Notes: generated by a model from the sequence alone, not told the origin. 7,228 nucleotides of DNA from DASSWB01 sp035705495 (GCA_035705495.1 DASSWB010000116.1:1-7228); one strand, 5' to 3'. Shown: positions 1 to 6,968, counted from the first letter of the stretch. Numbers and translations are program-made.

Positions 1-570
1 ATTGAAAAAATTCATTTGGTGGTTCACGATATGGGAGGTCCAATCGGATTTGCTTTCGCAGCGAAAAATATCAACAAAATGAAATCCCTTACCATTCTCA
101 ATACATGGATTGATGTTGTGAATTTTTCAAAGCCTTGGTTCATGCAAACTTTGGAGACCCCGGTAATTGGTGAAGCCGAATTAAAACTCATTACGCACAA
201 AACCTGGGCGTTTATGTTTGATTCCATCGGAATTCATAATGCCGCCATGGTTCCTGAAACGGAAAAAGAAGCTTATGTTGATATTTTAAAATATCGAGAT
301 AATGGACAAGCCTTTTTAAAAATTATCCGGAACTACGACAAATCGCCCGAATTTAGGGATCTCTGTTTCTCAGCAGTTCAAAATGTCCCCTATCCTGTGC
401 AAGCTATTTGGGGCGCAGAAGATCCTTCATTAACCATAAATCGGTACGGTAAAGAAATTGCAGAAATAGCCAATTTGGAAAGTGTTGAACCCTTGTATTC
501 AAAACATTTGCTTCAAGAAGAAGTTTGGGAGGCTTTAAGCTTAGAAATAGATGAATTTATCAAAAAATAG
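1..570 (+). CDS. Alpha/beta-hydrolase, haloalkane-dehalogenase-like (5' truncated by window edge)
   Basis: This is the C-terminal 189 codons of a gene that is open in frame from base 1; roughly the first 100 residues, including the oxyanion-hole region, lie outside. The nucleophile elbow VVHDMGGPIG has Asp as nucleophile (window codon 10, bases 28-30), as in haloalkane dehalogenases and related hydrolases rather than Ser esterases. The strand after the elbow ends in LNTW, as is usual in this group, and a cap-like stretch follows. The charge-relay acid is probably the Asp of IWGAEDPSLT (bases 421-423), and the catalytic His is in SKHLLQEE (bases 505-507). In true dehalogenases the residue after the nucleophile is a halide-binding Trp; here it is Met. 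Dehalogenase activity is therefore doubtful, and a related cytosolic hydrolase is as likely. The fold call is firm, the substrate unknown. Confidence 0.85.
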   Translation: MEKIHLVVHDMGGPIGFAFAAKNINKMKSLTILNTWIDVVNFSKPWFMQTLETPVIGEAELKLITHKTWAFMFDSIGIHNAAMVPETEKEAYVDILKYRDNGQAFLKIIRNYDKSPEFRDLCFSAVQNVPYPVQAIWGAEDPSLTINRYGKEIAEIANLESVEPLYSKHLLQEEVWEALSLEIDEFIKK

Positions 571-600
571 ATCAAAAAGTTGATTTTTATTCAACATTTT
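571..600 (+). terminator. Possible weak terminator after the hydrolase gene
   Basis: Directly after the stop codon, ATCAA (571-575) can pair with TTGAT (580-584) around a 4-base loop, followed by TTTTATT. A competing stem pairs GTTGA (579-583) with TCAAC (591-595). Both stems are only 5 bp and AT-rich, so this is a weak candidate. Confidence 0.25.
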
Positions 601-620
601 CAAGATAAAGATCACTAAAA

Positions 621-650
621 TTGCTTTTCCTATTAAATTCCCTATCTTTG
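621..650 (+). promoter_or_regulatory. Bacteroidota-type promoter of the FKBP gene
   Basis: TTG at 621-623 and TATCTTTG at 643-650 are separated by 19 bases. This matches the Bacteroidota vegetative sigma consensus (TTG at -33, TAnnTTTG at -7). Transcription would begin near 655-658, giving a leader of about 55 bases before the ATG at 712. The leader is A/T-rich near the start codon and has no Shine-Dalgarno sequence. Confidence 0.8.
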
Positions 651-711
651 TAAAATTGAGTTTATCGAATTTACTCGTTCGGTAAAATAACAAATTAAAA
701 AAATTATATTG

Positions 712-1143
712 ATGAGTCAAGTAAAGCAAAATGATAGCGTACGCGTTCATTACACAGGTAAATTGTCCAATGGTGAAATTTTTGATAGTTCTTTGGAACG
801 TGAGCCACTTCAGTTCACTTTAGGCGAGGGTCAAATTATTCCTGGTTTTGAAAAGGGAGTGATGGATATGAAGGTAAACGAGGAGAAAACCATTGAAATC
901 CCTAAAGATGAAGCATACGGAGATGTGCGGGAAGATCTGATTCACGAAGTGCCAAAAGATCAACTTCCACAGGATATTGAACCACAGGAAGGAATGGCTT
1001 TGGTTTCTAGAACTCCAGAAGGTCAGGAAATGAATTTGGTTATCAAAGAAGTAAAAGAAGATTCTATTATAGTTGATGCAAATCATCCGCTTGCGGGCAA
1101 AGATTTAATTTTTGATCTAAAGCTTGTTGAAATTGTAAGCTAG
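712..1143 (+). CDS. FKBP-type peptidyl-prolyl cis-trans isomerase, SlyD-like
   Basis: A 143-residue protein that catalyses cis-trans isomerisation of X-Pro bonds and probably acts as a cytosolic folding helper. The split FKBP domain is visible: VRVHYTGKLSNGEIFDSS (residues 10-27) and IIPGFEKGVMDM (42-53) hold the active-site aromatic and acidic residues, then EAYGD (67-71). An inserted flap (IF) domain follows at about 72-120, and the chain returns to the FKBP domain with the SlyD-family motif DANHPLAGKDLIFDLKLVEI (122-141). The protein stops at residue 143, right after the last strand. The His/Cys-rich nickel-binding tail of Escherichia coli SlyD is absent, so a role in nickel delivery is unlikely. 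I chose the ATG at 712; an in-frame TTG lies immediately before it at 709. The gene has its own promoter and terminator, so it is probably monocistronic. Confidence 0.95.
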   Translation: MSQVKQNDSVRVHYTGKLSNGEIFDSSLEREPLQFTLGEGQIIPGFEKGVMDMKVNEEKTIEIPKDEAYGDVREDLIHEVPKDQLPQDIEPQEGMALVSRTPEGQEMNLVIKEVKEDSIIVDANHPLAGKDLIFDLKLVEIVS

Positions 1144-1161
1144 TTCTTTTAAAATAATTTG

Positions 1162-1194
1162 AAGCCTGCCTTTGTAAATCGGCAGGCTTTTTTG
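1162..1194 (+). terminator. Strong intrinsic terminator of the FKBP gene
   Basis: AAGCCTGCC (1162-1170) pairs perfectly with GGCAGGCTT (1181-1189) across a 10-base loop. The T-run begins at the end of the stem and continues to about 1200 with one G. It lies 18 bases after the FKBP stop codon and separates this gene from the next unit. Confidence 0.93.
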
Positions 1195-1264
1195 TTTTTA
1201 AAAATGAAAAATTAGAAATCGTTTTGTCTCCTGTTTATCGGTTTGAAAATTATATGGAATGTAG

Positions 1265-1294
1265 TTGCTTTCCAACCTTGGTATTTTTAAATTG
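1265..1294 (+). promoter_or_regulatory. Possible promoter of the monooxygenase-dehydrogenase unit
   Basis: The unit needs a promoter between the terminator at 1194 and the ATG at 1315. The best candidate is TTG at 1265-1267 and TAAATTG at 1288-1294, 20 bases apart, ending 20 bases before the start codon. It is one T short of the TAnnTTTG consensus, so this is a weak call. No better match is visible in the gap. Confidence 0.3.
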
Positions 1295-1314
1295 TATACA
1301 AATAAAATCATGCT

Positions 1315-2346
1315 ATGAATTTATCAGAAATCAAATATTCCTTGTTGGATCTTGTACCCGTAACTGAAGGAAATTCCATACAACAATCATTTCAAAATAG
1401 TATTGATCTTGCACAAAAAGCAGAAGAATTTGGTTTTGAAAGGTTTTGGATTTCCGAACATCACAATATGGAGAGTATCGCCAGCTCGGCAACGGTCGTT
1501 TTACTGGGATTAATTGCGGGAAAGACATCAAAAATCCGTGTAGGCAGTGGCGGAATAATGCTTCCCAATCACGCTCCGCTGGTTGTGGCAGAACAATTTG
1601 GAACCTTGGAAACGCTCTACGCCGGAAGAATGGATTTGGGTCTGGGACGCGCGCCGGGAACAGATCAGAAAACCGCAATGGCATTAAGGCGCAGCCGACA
1701 AGAAACGGTGAATGATTTTCCGAATGATATTCAAGAAATACAACAATTTTTTTCGGCTGAAAATAAAAACGCGTCCGTTCGGGCGATTCCGGGAGAAGGA
1801 TTGGATATACCTATTTACGTTCTTGGTTCAAGTACTTTCAGTGCGCATTTGGCCGCAAGTTTAGGTTTACCCTACGCGTTTGCAAGTCATTTTGCCCCTA
1901 CACATTTGCACGAAGCACTAAAGATTTACCATGAAAACTTCAAACCTTCAAAACAACTGCAAAAACCTTATACAATTGCCTGCGTAAATGTTATTGCAGC
2001 GGAAACAGATGAGGAAGCAGAATATTTGGCGACCAGTCAGAAATTATTTGCATTGGGAATTATACGCGGTCAAAGAAAACCAATGCCCGCTCCCGTCAAA
2101 ACTATGAATGGTTTGTGGAACGATGCCGAGAAAGCGGCACTTCAACAAATGTGGCATTATACTTTTGTTGGTTCCGAAGAAACAATCAAACAAAAATTAG
2201 AAGAATTTATTGATAGTACGCAAGTGAACGAGTTAATGACCGTTTCTCATATTCACAATCATGAAGCTAGGATAAAATCCTACGAAATATTAAGTCAGTT
2301 GAAAACCCCAAAAAATCCATTTTTCGATTCGGAAAATCCAAAATAA
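1315..2346 (+). CDS. Luciferase-like flavin-dependent monooxygenase (LLM class, YhbW-like)
   Basis: A 343-residue cytosolic protein of the bacterial-luciferase-like fold, which uses reduced FMN (or F420 in other lineages) to oxygenate or reduce small organic substrates. Family landmarks run in the expected order: the N-terminal strand YSLLDLVPVTEG (8-19), WISEHHNM (45-52), the long signature RVGSGGIMLPNHAPLVVAEQ (75-94), then DLGLGRAPGTD (107-117) with the phosphate-facing loop. These match the group named 'luciferase family oxidoreductase, group 1', to which Escherichia coli YhbW belongs. The length is normal and the frame intact. The in-frame ATG at 1315 gives the usual family N-terminus. 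The alcohol dehydrogenase gene starts 8 bases after the stop, so the two are probably co-transcribed. The substrate cannot be predicted; a long-chain aldehyde, as in true luciferase, should not be assumed. Confidence 0.92.
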   Translation: MNLSEIKYSLLDLVPVTEGNSIQQSFQNSIDLAQKAEEFGFERFWISEHHNMESIASSATVVLLGLIAGKTSKIRVGSGGIMLPNHAPLVVAEQFGTLETLYAGRMDLGLGRAPGTDQKTAMALRRSRQETVNDFPNDIQEIQQFFSAENKNASVRAIPGEGLDIPIYVLGSSTFSAHLAASLGLPYAFASHFAPTHLHEALKIYHENFKPSKQLQKPYTIACVNVIAAETDEEAEYLATSQKLFALGIIRGQRKPMPAPVKTMNGLWNDAEKAALQQMWHYTFVGSEETIKQKLEEFIDSTQVNELMTVSHIHNHEARIKSYEILSQLKTPKNPFFDSENPK

Positions 2347-2354
2347 AAAATCTT

Positions 2355-3407
2355 ATGAAGAACGTAAACGCTTATGCTACGCATGCACCTGAAAAAAAAC
2401 TTGAACCATATAAAATCGAGAGGCGCGATCCGGATCCAGATGATGTAGAGATCGAAATTTTGTACTGCGGAGTCTGTCATTCCGATATTCATACAGCACG
2501 CGGAGAATGGGGCGGCACAAAATATCCAGTCGTTCCCGGTCACGAAATCGTCGGAAAGGTCACTCGTGTGGGAAGTGACGTAAAAAAATATAAAATCGGC
2601 GATACCGTGGGTGTAGGGTGTTTCGTGGATTCCTGCGGACATTGTGAAAATTGTAAGGAGGGCGAAGAACAATATTGTTTGGAAGGACCTACAGCAACCT
2701 ACAATTCTCCATCGAGATTCGACAAAAAAGTGATTACTTTTGGTGGTTACTCCACACATATTGTTGTTAAAGAAGACTTTGTTCTTAGCATTTCCGATAA
2801 ATTACCGCTAAATGCAGTTGCACCTTTATTATGCGCCGGAATTACAACCTATTCTCCGTTAAAACATTGGAATGTAAAATCTGGCGATAAAGTCGCGGTG
2901 GTAGGTTTGGGCGGCTTGGGTCATATGGCGGTTAAATTGGCTTCCTCGATGGGTGCAGAAGTTACAATGTTGAGCAGGTCTCCGGAAAAAGAACAAGATG
3001 CATCGGAATTGGGCGCGGCTCATTTTGTGCTGACCACAGATCCCGCCGAAATGAAAAGAATCAGCAGTAGTTTCAATTTGATTATTGACACGGTTTCGGC
3101 AAACCATAACTATAATGATTACTTACCGCTTCTGAAAACCAATGGAACTATGGTCGTTCTTGGAATTCCTCCAAAAGCTTCAGATGTTCAGGCTTCTAAA
3201 TTAATTTCCAGACGACGAAGTTTAGTGGGCTCATTGGTGGGAGGAATTAGGGAAACACAAGAAATGTTGGATTACTGTGCAGAAAATGGAATTGTTTCCG
3301 ACGTGGAAATGATCAATATTGACGAAATCAACGAAGCTTATGAAAGGACGCTAAACGCTGATGTACGTTACCGATTTGTAATCGATATGAAGTCATTGAA
3401 GCAATAA
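2355..3407 (+). CDS. Zinc-dependent alcohol dehydrogenase, YahK/cinnamyl-alcohol-dehydrogenase type
   Basis: A 350-residue medium-chain dehydrogenase/reductase that interconverts aldehydes and primary alcohols in the cytosol. The catalytic zinc ligands are all present: Cys41 in CGVCHSD, His63-Glu64 in PGHE, and Cys160 in LLCAG. The structural zinc site is complete: Cys94, Cys97, Cys100 and Cys108. The Rossmann motif GLGGLGH is at 184-190. The second strand ends in LSRSPEK rather than an acidic residue, which in this family points to NADPH rather than NADH, so aldehyde reduction is the likely direction in the cell. Length matches YahK (about 349 residues). It starts 8 bases after the flavin monooxygenase gene, which suggests a shared transcript and possibly handling of an aldehyde product or by-product. 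No Shine-Dalgarno sequence is seen, so translation may be coupled. Confidence 0.95.
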   Translation: MKNVNAYATHAPEKKLEPYKIERRDPDPDDVEIEILYCGVCHSDIHTARGEWGGTKYPVVPGHEIVGKVTRVGSDVKKYKIGDTVGVGCFVDSCGHCENCKEGEEQYCLEGPTATYNSPSRFDKKVITFGGYSTHIVVKEDFVLSISDKLPLNAVAPLLCAGITTYSPLKHWNVKSGDKVAVVGLGGLGHMAVKLASSMGAEVTMLSRSPEKEQDASELGAAHFVLTTDPAEMKRISSSFNLIIDTVSANHNYNDYLPLLKTNGTMVVLGIPPKASDVQASKLISRRRSLVGSLVGGIRETQEMLDYCAENGIVSDVEMINIDEINEAYERTLNADVRYRFVIDMKSLKQ

Positions 3408-3466
3408 ATCTGAAATTTTCAAGGTTAATCTTTTTATAAAATTTTTCCTTTAAAATTTTAATTTTT

Positions 3467-3474
3467 TAGTTTTG
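3467..3474 (+). promoter_or_regulatory. Isolated TAnnTTTG box in the convergent gap
   Basis: TAGTTTTG at 3467-3474 fits the -7 box, but there is no TTG at the proper distance upstream, only a T-rich stretch. If functional it would produce an RNA of about 65 bases ending at the hairpin terminator at 3512-3545, with no reading frame. In an AT-rich gap the match may be chance. Confidence 0.25.
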
Positions 3475-3511
3475 CAAATAAATTAACGATAGGATTTATT
3501 TCTATTGTACG

Positions 3512-3545
3512 AGCTCAGCATGGTGTAACTACGCTGAGCTTTTTT
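3512..3545 (+). terminator. Intrinsic terminator closing the plus-strand unit
   Basis: AGCTCAGC (3512-3519) pairs perfectly with GCTGAGCT (3533-3540) over a 13-base loop. The T-run 3540-3545 follows, then a second T-run at 3548-3553. It lies about 105 bases past the dehydrogenase stop codon. The T-run overlaps the stop codon (3544-3546) of the convergent minus-strand gene. Read on the minus strand the hairpin has no T-run after it, so it probably works only for plus-strand transcripts. Confidence 0.85.
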
Positions 3546-4233
3546 AGTTTTTTAGAATCTTTTCCAAAGCTTGATAAATCGCTTCTTTAATCTCAAAATT
3601 CATTTTATTCTGATTTGAAAAAATCTGATTTACCTCTAATTCAATTCCGAGGTAATTTTCAGGAAATTTTCTACGTAAATAGGTTGTGAAGCCATCCGCT
3701 TTGCCCAAATACGGATAATTAAACCTTATTCTGAGATTAGGATACTGCTGATTTATTGCCGACTTAAAACCAATGCAAAATAACTTCTCGCGTTCGTTAG
3801 TGGAATCAAAAAGAAGTCCGATTTCAGTATTTCTTATTTCTCCATCCAATTCCGGAGTAAAACTGTGAAGCGACAAATGCAGCAACTTCTCCCCTTTTTC
3901 TATCGATTCCAAAATATTTCTTTCAATTTGGTTTCGATAAGGAAGGTAATATTCCTGAATTAATTGGTTTTTGACCTTTTGGGACGATCCCTTCGTGTAT
4001 TTTGAAAAAAGGTTCTTATGATGTAGAGATCGATTGGGCTCAACCAATAACCTGCTCCATTCGTAAAACCGACTAAAATCAGCTAATTTTTCCAAGTGAA
4101 AAAACAAATCCAAAGTACCCGGATCGTATCCTCTGTGTGATTCCAATGTGTTTTCAGCATTGCTGAATAAATGTTGATATTCCTGCGGAATCAAATTCGT
4201 TGCGTGTTCGCAGGAAATGATCAATTTCATCAT
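3544..4233 (-). CDS. N-formylglutamate amidohydrolase-like enzyme
   Basis: A 229-residue zinc-hydrolase-like protein of the N-formylglutamate amidohydrolase (HutG-type) superfamily, whose known members cleave N-formyl-L-glutamate to glutamate and formate. Landmarks, numbered from the ATG at 4233: IISCEHA (5-11), SHRGYDPGT (32-40) with the His and Asp expected at the metal site, WSRLLVEPNRS (59-69), LHSFTPE (122-128), and YLGIELEVNQ (194-203) with a late Glu. I chose the ATG at 4233 because it forms a 4-base ATGA overlap with the upstream stop codon. The ATG at 4230 (TGATG) is equally possible; an upstream ATG at 4260 would add nine non-conserved residues and a 31-base overlap. No other histidine-degradation genes are present. 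Its operon partners are two amide ligases, so it more likely trims or recycles a glutamyl or peptide product. The fold is fairly certain, the substrate unknown. Confidence 0.85.
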   Translation of the reverse strand: MMKLIISCEHATNLIPQEYQHLFSNAENTLESHRGYDPGTLDLFFHLEKLADFSRFYEWSRLLVEPNRSLHHKNLFSKYTKGSSQKVKNQLIQEYYLPYRNQIERNILESIEKGEKLLHLSLHSFTPELDGEIRNTEIGLLFDSTNEREKLFCIGFKSAINQQYPNLRIRFNYPYLGKADGFTTYLRRKFPENYLGIELEVNQIFSNQNKMNFEIKEAIYQALEKILKN

Positions 4234-5447
4234 TTGAAAAATTCGTTTGTTTCCAAGCATTCACCCAATTGGGTATAAACCTCGATAATTTTTTGTTCTG
4301 AAAAATCATCTTTCAACTTGTTTAAAATCCGTGTAGAAAGACTTCCATTGTTCAAAATAAATTCAATGTTTTCACGATGGGTTTCAGATAAATTCATTTT
4401 AACCAATCCAAACAATTTTTTCCAAATTTCTTCTACTTCCACGGGTTTTTCAAAATCAAAAATCGATAAAAAGTTTTCATTTTTAATTTTGGTATTTTCT
4501 GCATCTTTAATAACAACGTCAAATATTTGGAACAGATCATCCTCGTGCCATTTTTTCTGGTCTTCCAACGAAATCAACTCTTCACTTACCAGCAACTTCA
4601 GACTTTCAATAATCAAAACCGCAATTGCGATATCGGCTTTCGGACATTCTTGAACATCAATCACCCTGATTTCAATGGCACCACGATCAAATCGTGCAAT
4701 GGCTCCCCGGGAATTCAAAAAATGCTTGTCCAATAAATTTTCGGAATCAAAAGGTTTGATTGCTGAAACAATAGGATCAAATATTCGCTTTTTATAATCG
4801 TTTTTATTGAAAACCTGCTCCGGAATTACTTTTCCGGTCATTTCCGGTATTTCCTTCTGATTCGTTTTATAAACTTCCATTCTGGCATCCTTAAAGCCAG
4901 TAAATTTCCCTTCGAAAATTGGAGAACTTGCACTCAAAGCAGGAATAATGGGAAGTAAAATCCGAACAGCCGCGTGTAATTTTTCAAATTCAAAATCGCC
5001 AGAAAAAGGCAAGTTTATATGCATACTTTGCACATTACTCCACCCGTGCCCGTGGCAGTCAAAAATCCTATTGTAAAGCGCGTAAATTTTGCTGTAATTG
5101 TGTTTCCACAATTGCATTTCAGTCGCTGGGTGCATCAATGGATGAGAAGCTGTTGGTAATAATTTCGAGTCAAATTCGCGCAAAAGAGCATTCATTTCCC
5201 GAATGTTATCCGCAAATAAACCTGAGAGAGAATCTAAATCGGAAGTTGGTCCGTTGGTTTTTAACTCCACCACGTGCGCCACCAATTCATTGCTCCACTC
5301 GATTCTGCCGTTTTCGACATCGGAAGTCAGCGTTCCATTTTTCTTGGTCAGCAATTTATCAACAATTGGGTTTACTTTCAAGGTTGATTTATTCACCAAC
5401 ATATACTCCAATTCAATTCCGTAGACTTCAAAAAGTTTGTAGCTCAT
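4230..5447 (-). CDS. Glutamate-cysteine-ligase-like carboxylate-amine ligase (GCS2 family)
   Basis: A 405-residue ATP-dependent amide ligase of the glutamine-synthetase-like fold, GCS2 branch (E. coli YbdK, EgtA and plant-type GshA relatives). These activate the gamma-carboxyl of glutamate and join it to an amine. Evidence in order: the nucleotide/metal strand EVYGIELEYM (7-16), WSNVQSMHINLPF (136-148), ALSASSPIFEGKFTGFKDAR (170-189), and the C-terminal signature RGAIARFDRGAIEIRVIDVQ (247-266). The N-terminus starts naturally at the ATG at 5447, only a few residues before the first strand. It is the middle gene of the operon: 49 bases after the ATP-grasp gene, with an array of 7-bp repeats ending 6 bases before its start codon, and overlapping the amidohydrolase gene. 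The amine partner (cysteine or another amino acid) cannot be decided. No typical GshB is seen here, though the upstream ATP-grasp enzyme could fill a comparable second step. Confidence 0.9.
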   Translation of the reverse strand: MSYKLFEVYGIELEYMLVNKSTLKVNPIVDKLLTKKNGTLTSDVENGRIEWSNELVAHVVELKTNGPTSDLDSLSGLFADNIREMNALLREFDSKLLPTASHPLMHPATEMQLWKHNYSKIYALYNRIFDCHGHGWSNVQSMHINLPFSGDFEFEKLHAAVRILLPIIPALSASSPIFEGKFTGFKDARMEVYKTNQKEIPEMTGKVIPEQVFNKNDYKKRIFDPIVSAIKPFDSENLLDKHFLNSRGAIARFDRGAIEIRVIDVQECPKADIAIAVLIIESLKLLVSEELISLEDQKKWHEDDLFQIFDVVIKDAENTKIKNENFLSIFDFEKPVEVEEIWKKLFGLVKMNLSETHRENIEFILNNGSLSTRILNKLKDDFSEQKIIEVYTQLGECLETNEFFK

Positions 5448-5453
5448 ATTATT

Positions 5454-5488
5454 AGTGGTCAGTGGTCAGTGGTTAGTGGTTAGTGGTC
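5454..5488 (-). repeat. Tandem array of five 7-bp units before the GCS2 gene
   Basis: Read on the plus strand, five consecutive copies of AGTGGT[C/T] fill 5454-5488 without gaps; the last base is C, C, T, T, C. On the transcribed strand the unit is [G/A]ACCACT. The array takes up most of the 49-base gap between the ATP-grasp stop (5497-5499) and the GCS2 start (5447). It ends 6 bases before the ATG, where a ribosome-binding region would lie. Such heptamer arrays can gain or lose copies by replication slippage. Confidence 0.95.
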
Positions 5489-5496
5489 CGTTTAAT

Positions 5497-6948
5497 TTAC
5501 TTTTTTTCCAAGCGATTTTTTAATGCTTTCAGAATTTCCAGATAAATTTGATCTCCGTAAAAAGCATCTTCCACTCCGAAGTCGATATTTGGATTGTCGT
5601 TGATTTCTATTACCAAGGCTCTACCTTCAACTTCTTTTACATCAATCCCGTACAATCCTTTTCCCATCAATTTAGCCGATTTCAAGGCGACTTCCAGCAC
5701 TTTTTTCGGAACCTTTTCTATTGGCAAACAATCGGCATTTCCATCTTGATCGTCTTTTTTTGATGCATTCCAATTGTAAATTTGCCAATGTCCCTTCGCC
5801 ATATAATATCTACAGGCAAAAATGGGTTTATCATCCAAAACACCAATTCTCCAATCGTATTCGGAAGGTGAATATTCCTGCGCGATAACCAATTCCGATT
5901 TTTTGAGCATTTTTGTAACCAGGTCATTGTACTCCTGTTCCGTTTGTGCTTTTTTCACCCCAAAAGAAAAAGTGGAATCCGGCGATTTCAATACAACGGG
6001 CAATTTTGTGAATTCCAAAACCTTGTCTTTATTTTCCTTATGAACAATGATGGTATTTGGAGTTGGAATATTCGCGTTTTGCAAAGCCTCGGCCATAAAA
6101 ACCTTATTACAACATTTCAAAATTGCGTCAGGATAATCCACAATCGCAATATTTTCTTGTTGTGCCTTTCTGGCGAATGCATACGCTTCATTGTTCACTT
6201 CGGTACTTTGACGGATAAAAAGCGCATCAAATGCTGACAACCTCGATAAATCTTTCGGTGAAACAATTTCCACATAGAAATTCATTTTCTCCGCAAGTTC
6301 CACAAATCTTTTTATTGCTTTTGGATTACTGGGCGGCGCGGGATCATTCGGTTGGACCAAAATTGCCAAATCGTACTCGTAATTGATATTTCGTGGTGTA
6401 TCGTATCTTTTTTTGCTAAAATATTGCTCGGCAAAAAAAAGCATATCAGTTTTATGTTCGTCAGGGATTTCAGATTCAGAAATTGCTTTGATGCTTTTAA
6501 TGTTCCATTTTGTGGTGAAATTAAATTTAATCCGCAGAAAAGGAATTTGAAAATGTCGATGAAAAACAGCACTCAACTCCGTATATTTTTGAGCAACGTT
6601 TTGTCCGAAATAAACGCTTAGCGTAAATTCCTGTGATTTGATATTTTTTAGGCTTTGCTGAATGATATCGTCAAATTCATCAGACACGATTTTCACCAAT
6701 TTAGGTTCCCTTAAATCGACGATGTTTTTCACCGTGGGAGTCGCTATATGTCCGCGTGCTTCCGCAAGGAGGGAAACATAATATCCTTTGGATTGATACG
6801 AATAATCCTTGCTCAAATTGAAAATGCGCGTGTTTTTCAGTTCAGCATATTTTGGATTCGTAAGGTACTCCTGTGAAGAAACGATGGGAATATTCTCTGC
6901 GGAAAATGTCCAATTTCCGGGATTGTCAACAACAATTATTTTTCGCAT
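5497..6948 (-). CDS. RLAN-domain ATP-grasp ligase with RimK-like C-terminal domain
   Basis: A 483-residue cytosolic enzyme predicted to use ATP to join a carboxylate to an amine through an acyl-phosphate. The N-terminal region (about 1-155), with the motif YQSKGYYVSLLAEARGH (51-67), resembles the RLAN (RimK-like ATP-grasp N-terminal) domain, whose function is not established. A pre-ATP-grasp region follows (about 190-275: DLAILVQP, then FIRQST). The ATP-grasp core runs from NKVFMAEAL (281-289) onward: Lys321 in VVLKSP, the adenine-hinge segment IAQEYSP (355-361), Arg367 in DWRIGVL, Arg380, then GLYGIDVK (431-438) and the Mg-binding set Glu448, Asn450 and Asn452 in IEINDNPN. All expected catalytic positions look intact. 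It is the first gene of the operon, 20 bases downstream of a good promoter. RimK, which adds glutamates to ribosomal protein S6, has only the C-terminal part, so S6 modification is not implied. Confidence 0.9.
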   Translation of the reverse strand: MRKIIVVDNPGNWTFSAENIPIVSSQEYLTNPKYAELKNTRIFNLSKDYSYQSKGYYVSLLAEARGHIATPTVKNIVDLREPKLVKIVSDEFDDIIQQSLKNIKSQEFTLSVYFGQNVAQKYTELSAVFHRHFQIPFLRIKFNFTTKWNIKSIKAISESEIPDEHKTDMLFFAEQYFSKKRYDTPRNINYEYDLAILVQPNDPAPPSNPKAIKRFVELAEKMNFYVEIVSPKDLSRLSAFDALFIRQSTEVNNEAYAFARKAQQENIAIVDYPDAILKCCNKVFMAEALQNANIPTPNTIIVHKENKDKVLEFTKLPVVLKSPDSTFSFGVKKAQTEQEYNDLVTKMLKKSELVIAQEYSPSEYDWRIGVLDDKPIFACRYYMAKGHWQIYNWNASKKDDQDGNADCLPIEKVPKKVLEVALKSAKLMGKGLYGIDVKEVEGRALVIEINDNPNIDFGVEDAFYGDQIYLEILKALKNRLEKK

Positions 6949-6968
6949 TAACAGCTTTAAATTTTAAG

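Noticed and set aside
1331..1684. 117-codon minus-strand open frame inside the monooxygenase gene
   Set aside because: Opposite the most conserved part of the luciferase-like gene; no family resemblance and no promoter.
2295..2759. 154-codon open frame on the minus strand across the monooxygenase/dehydrogenase junction
   Set aside because: It lies opposite two well-supported genes, and its translation is rich in Phe, Ile and Cys with no recognisable family, as expected of an antisense shadow.
3512..3540. Resemblance of AGCTCAG...GGTGTA to a tRNA D-arm, suggesting a tRNA remnant or attachment site
   Set aside because: No acceptor, anticodon or T-arm can be folded around it; the segment is fully explained as a terminator hairpin with a T-run.
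5454..5488. CRISPR-like array
   Set aside because: The units are 7 bp, contiguous and without spacers, so this is a simple tandem repeat.
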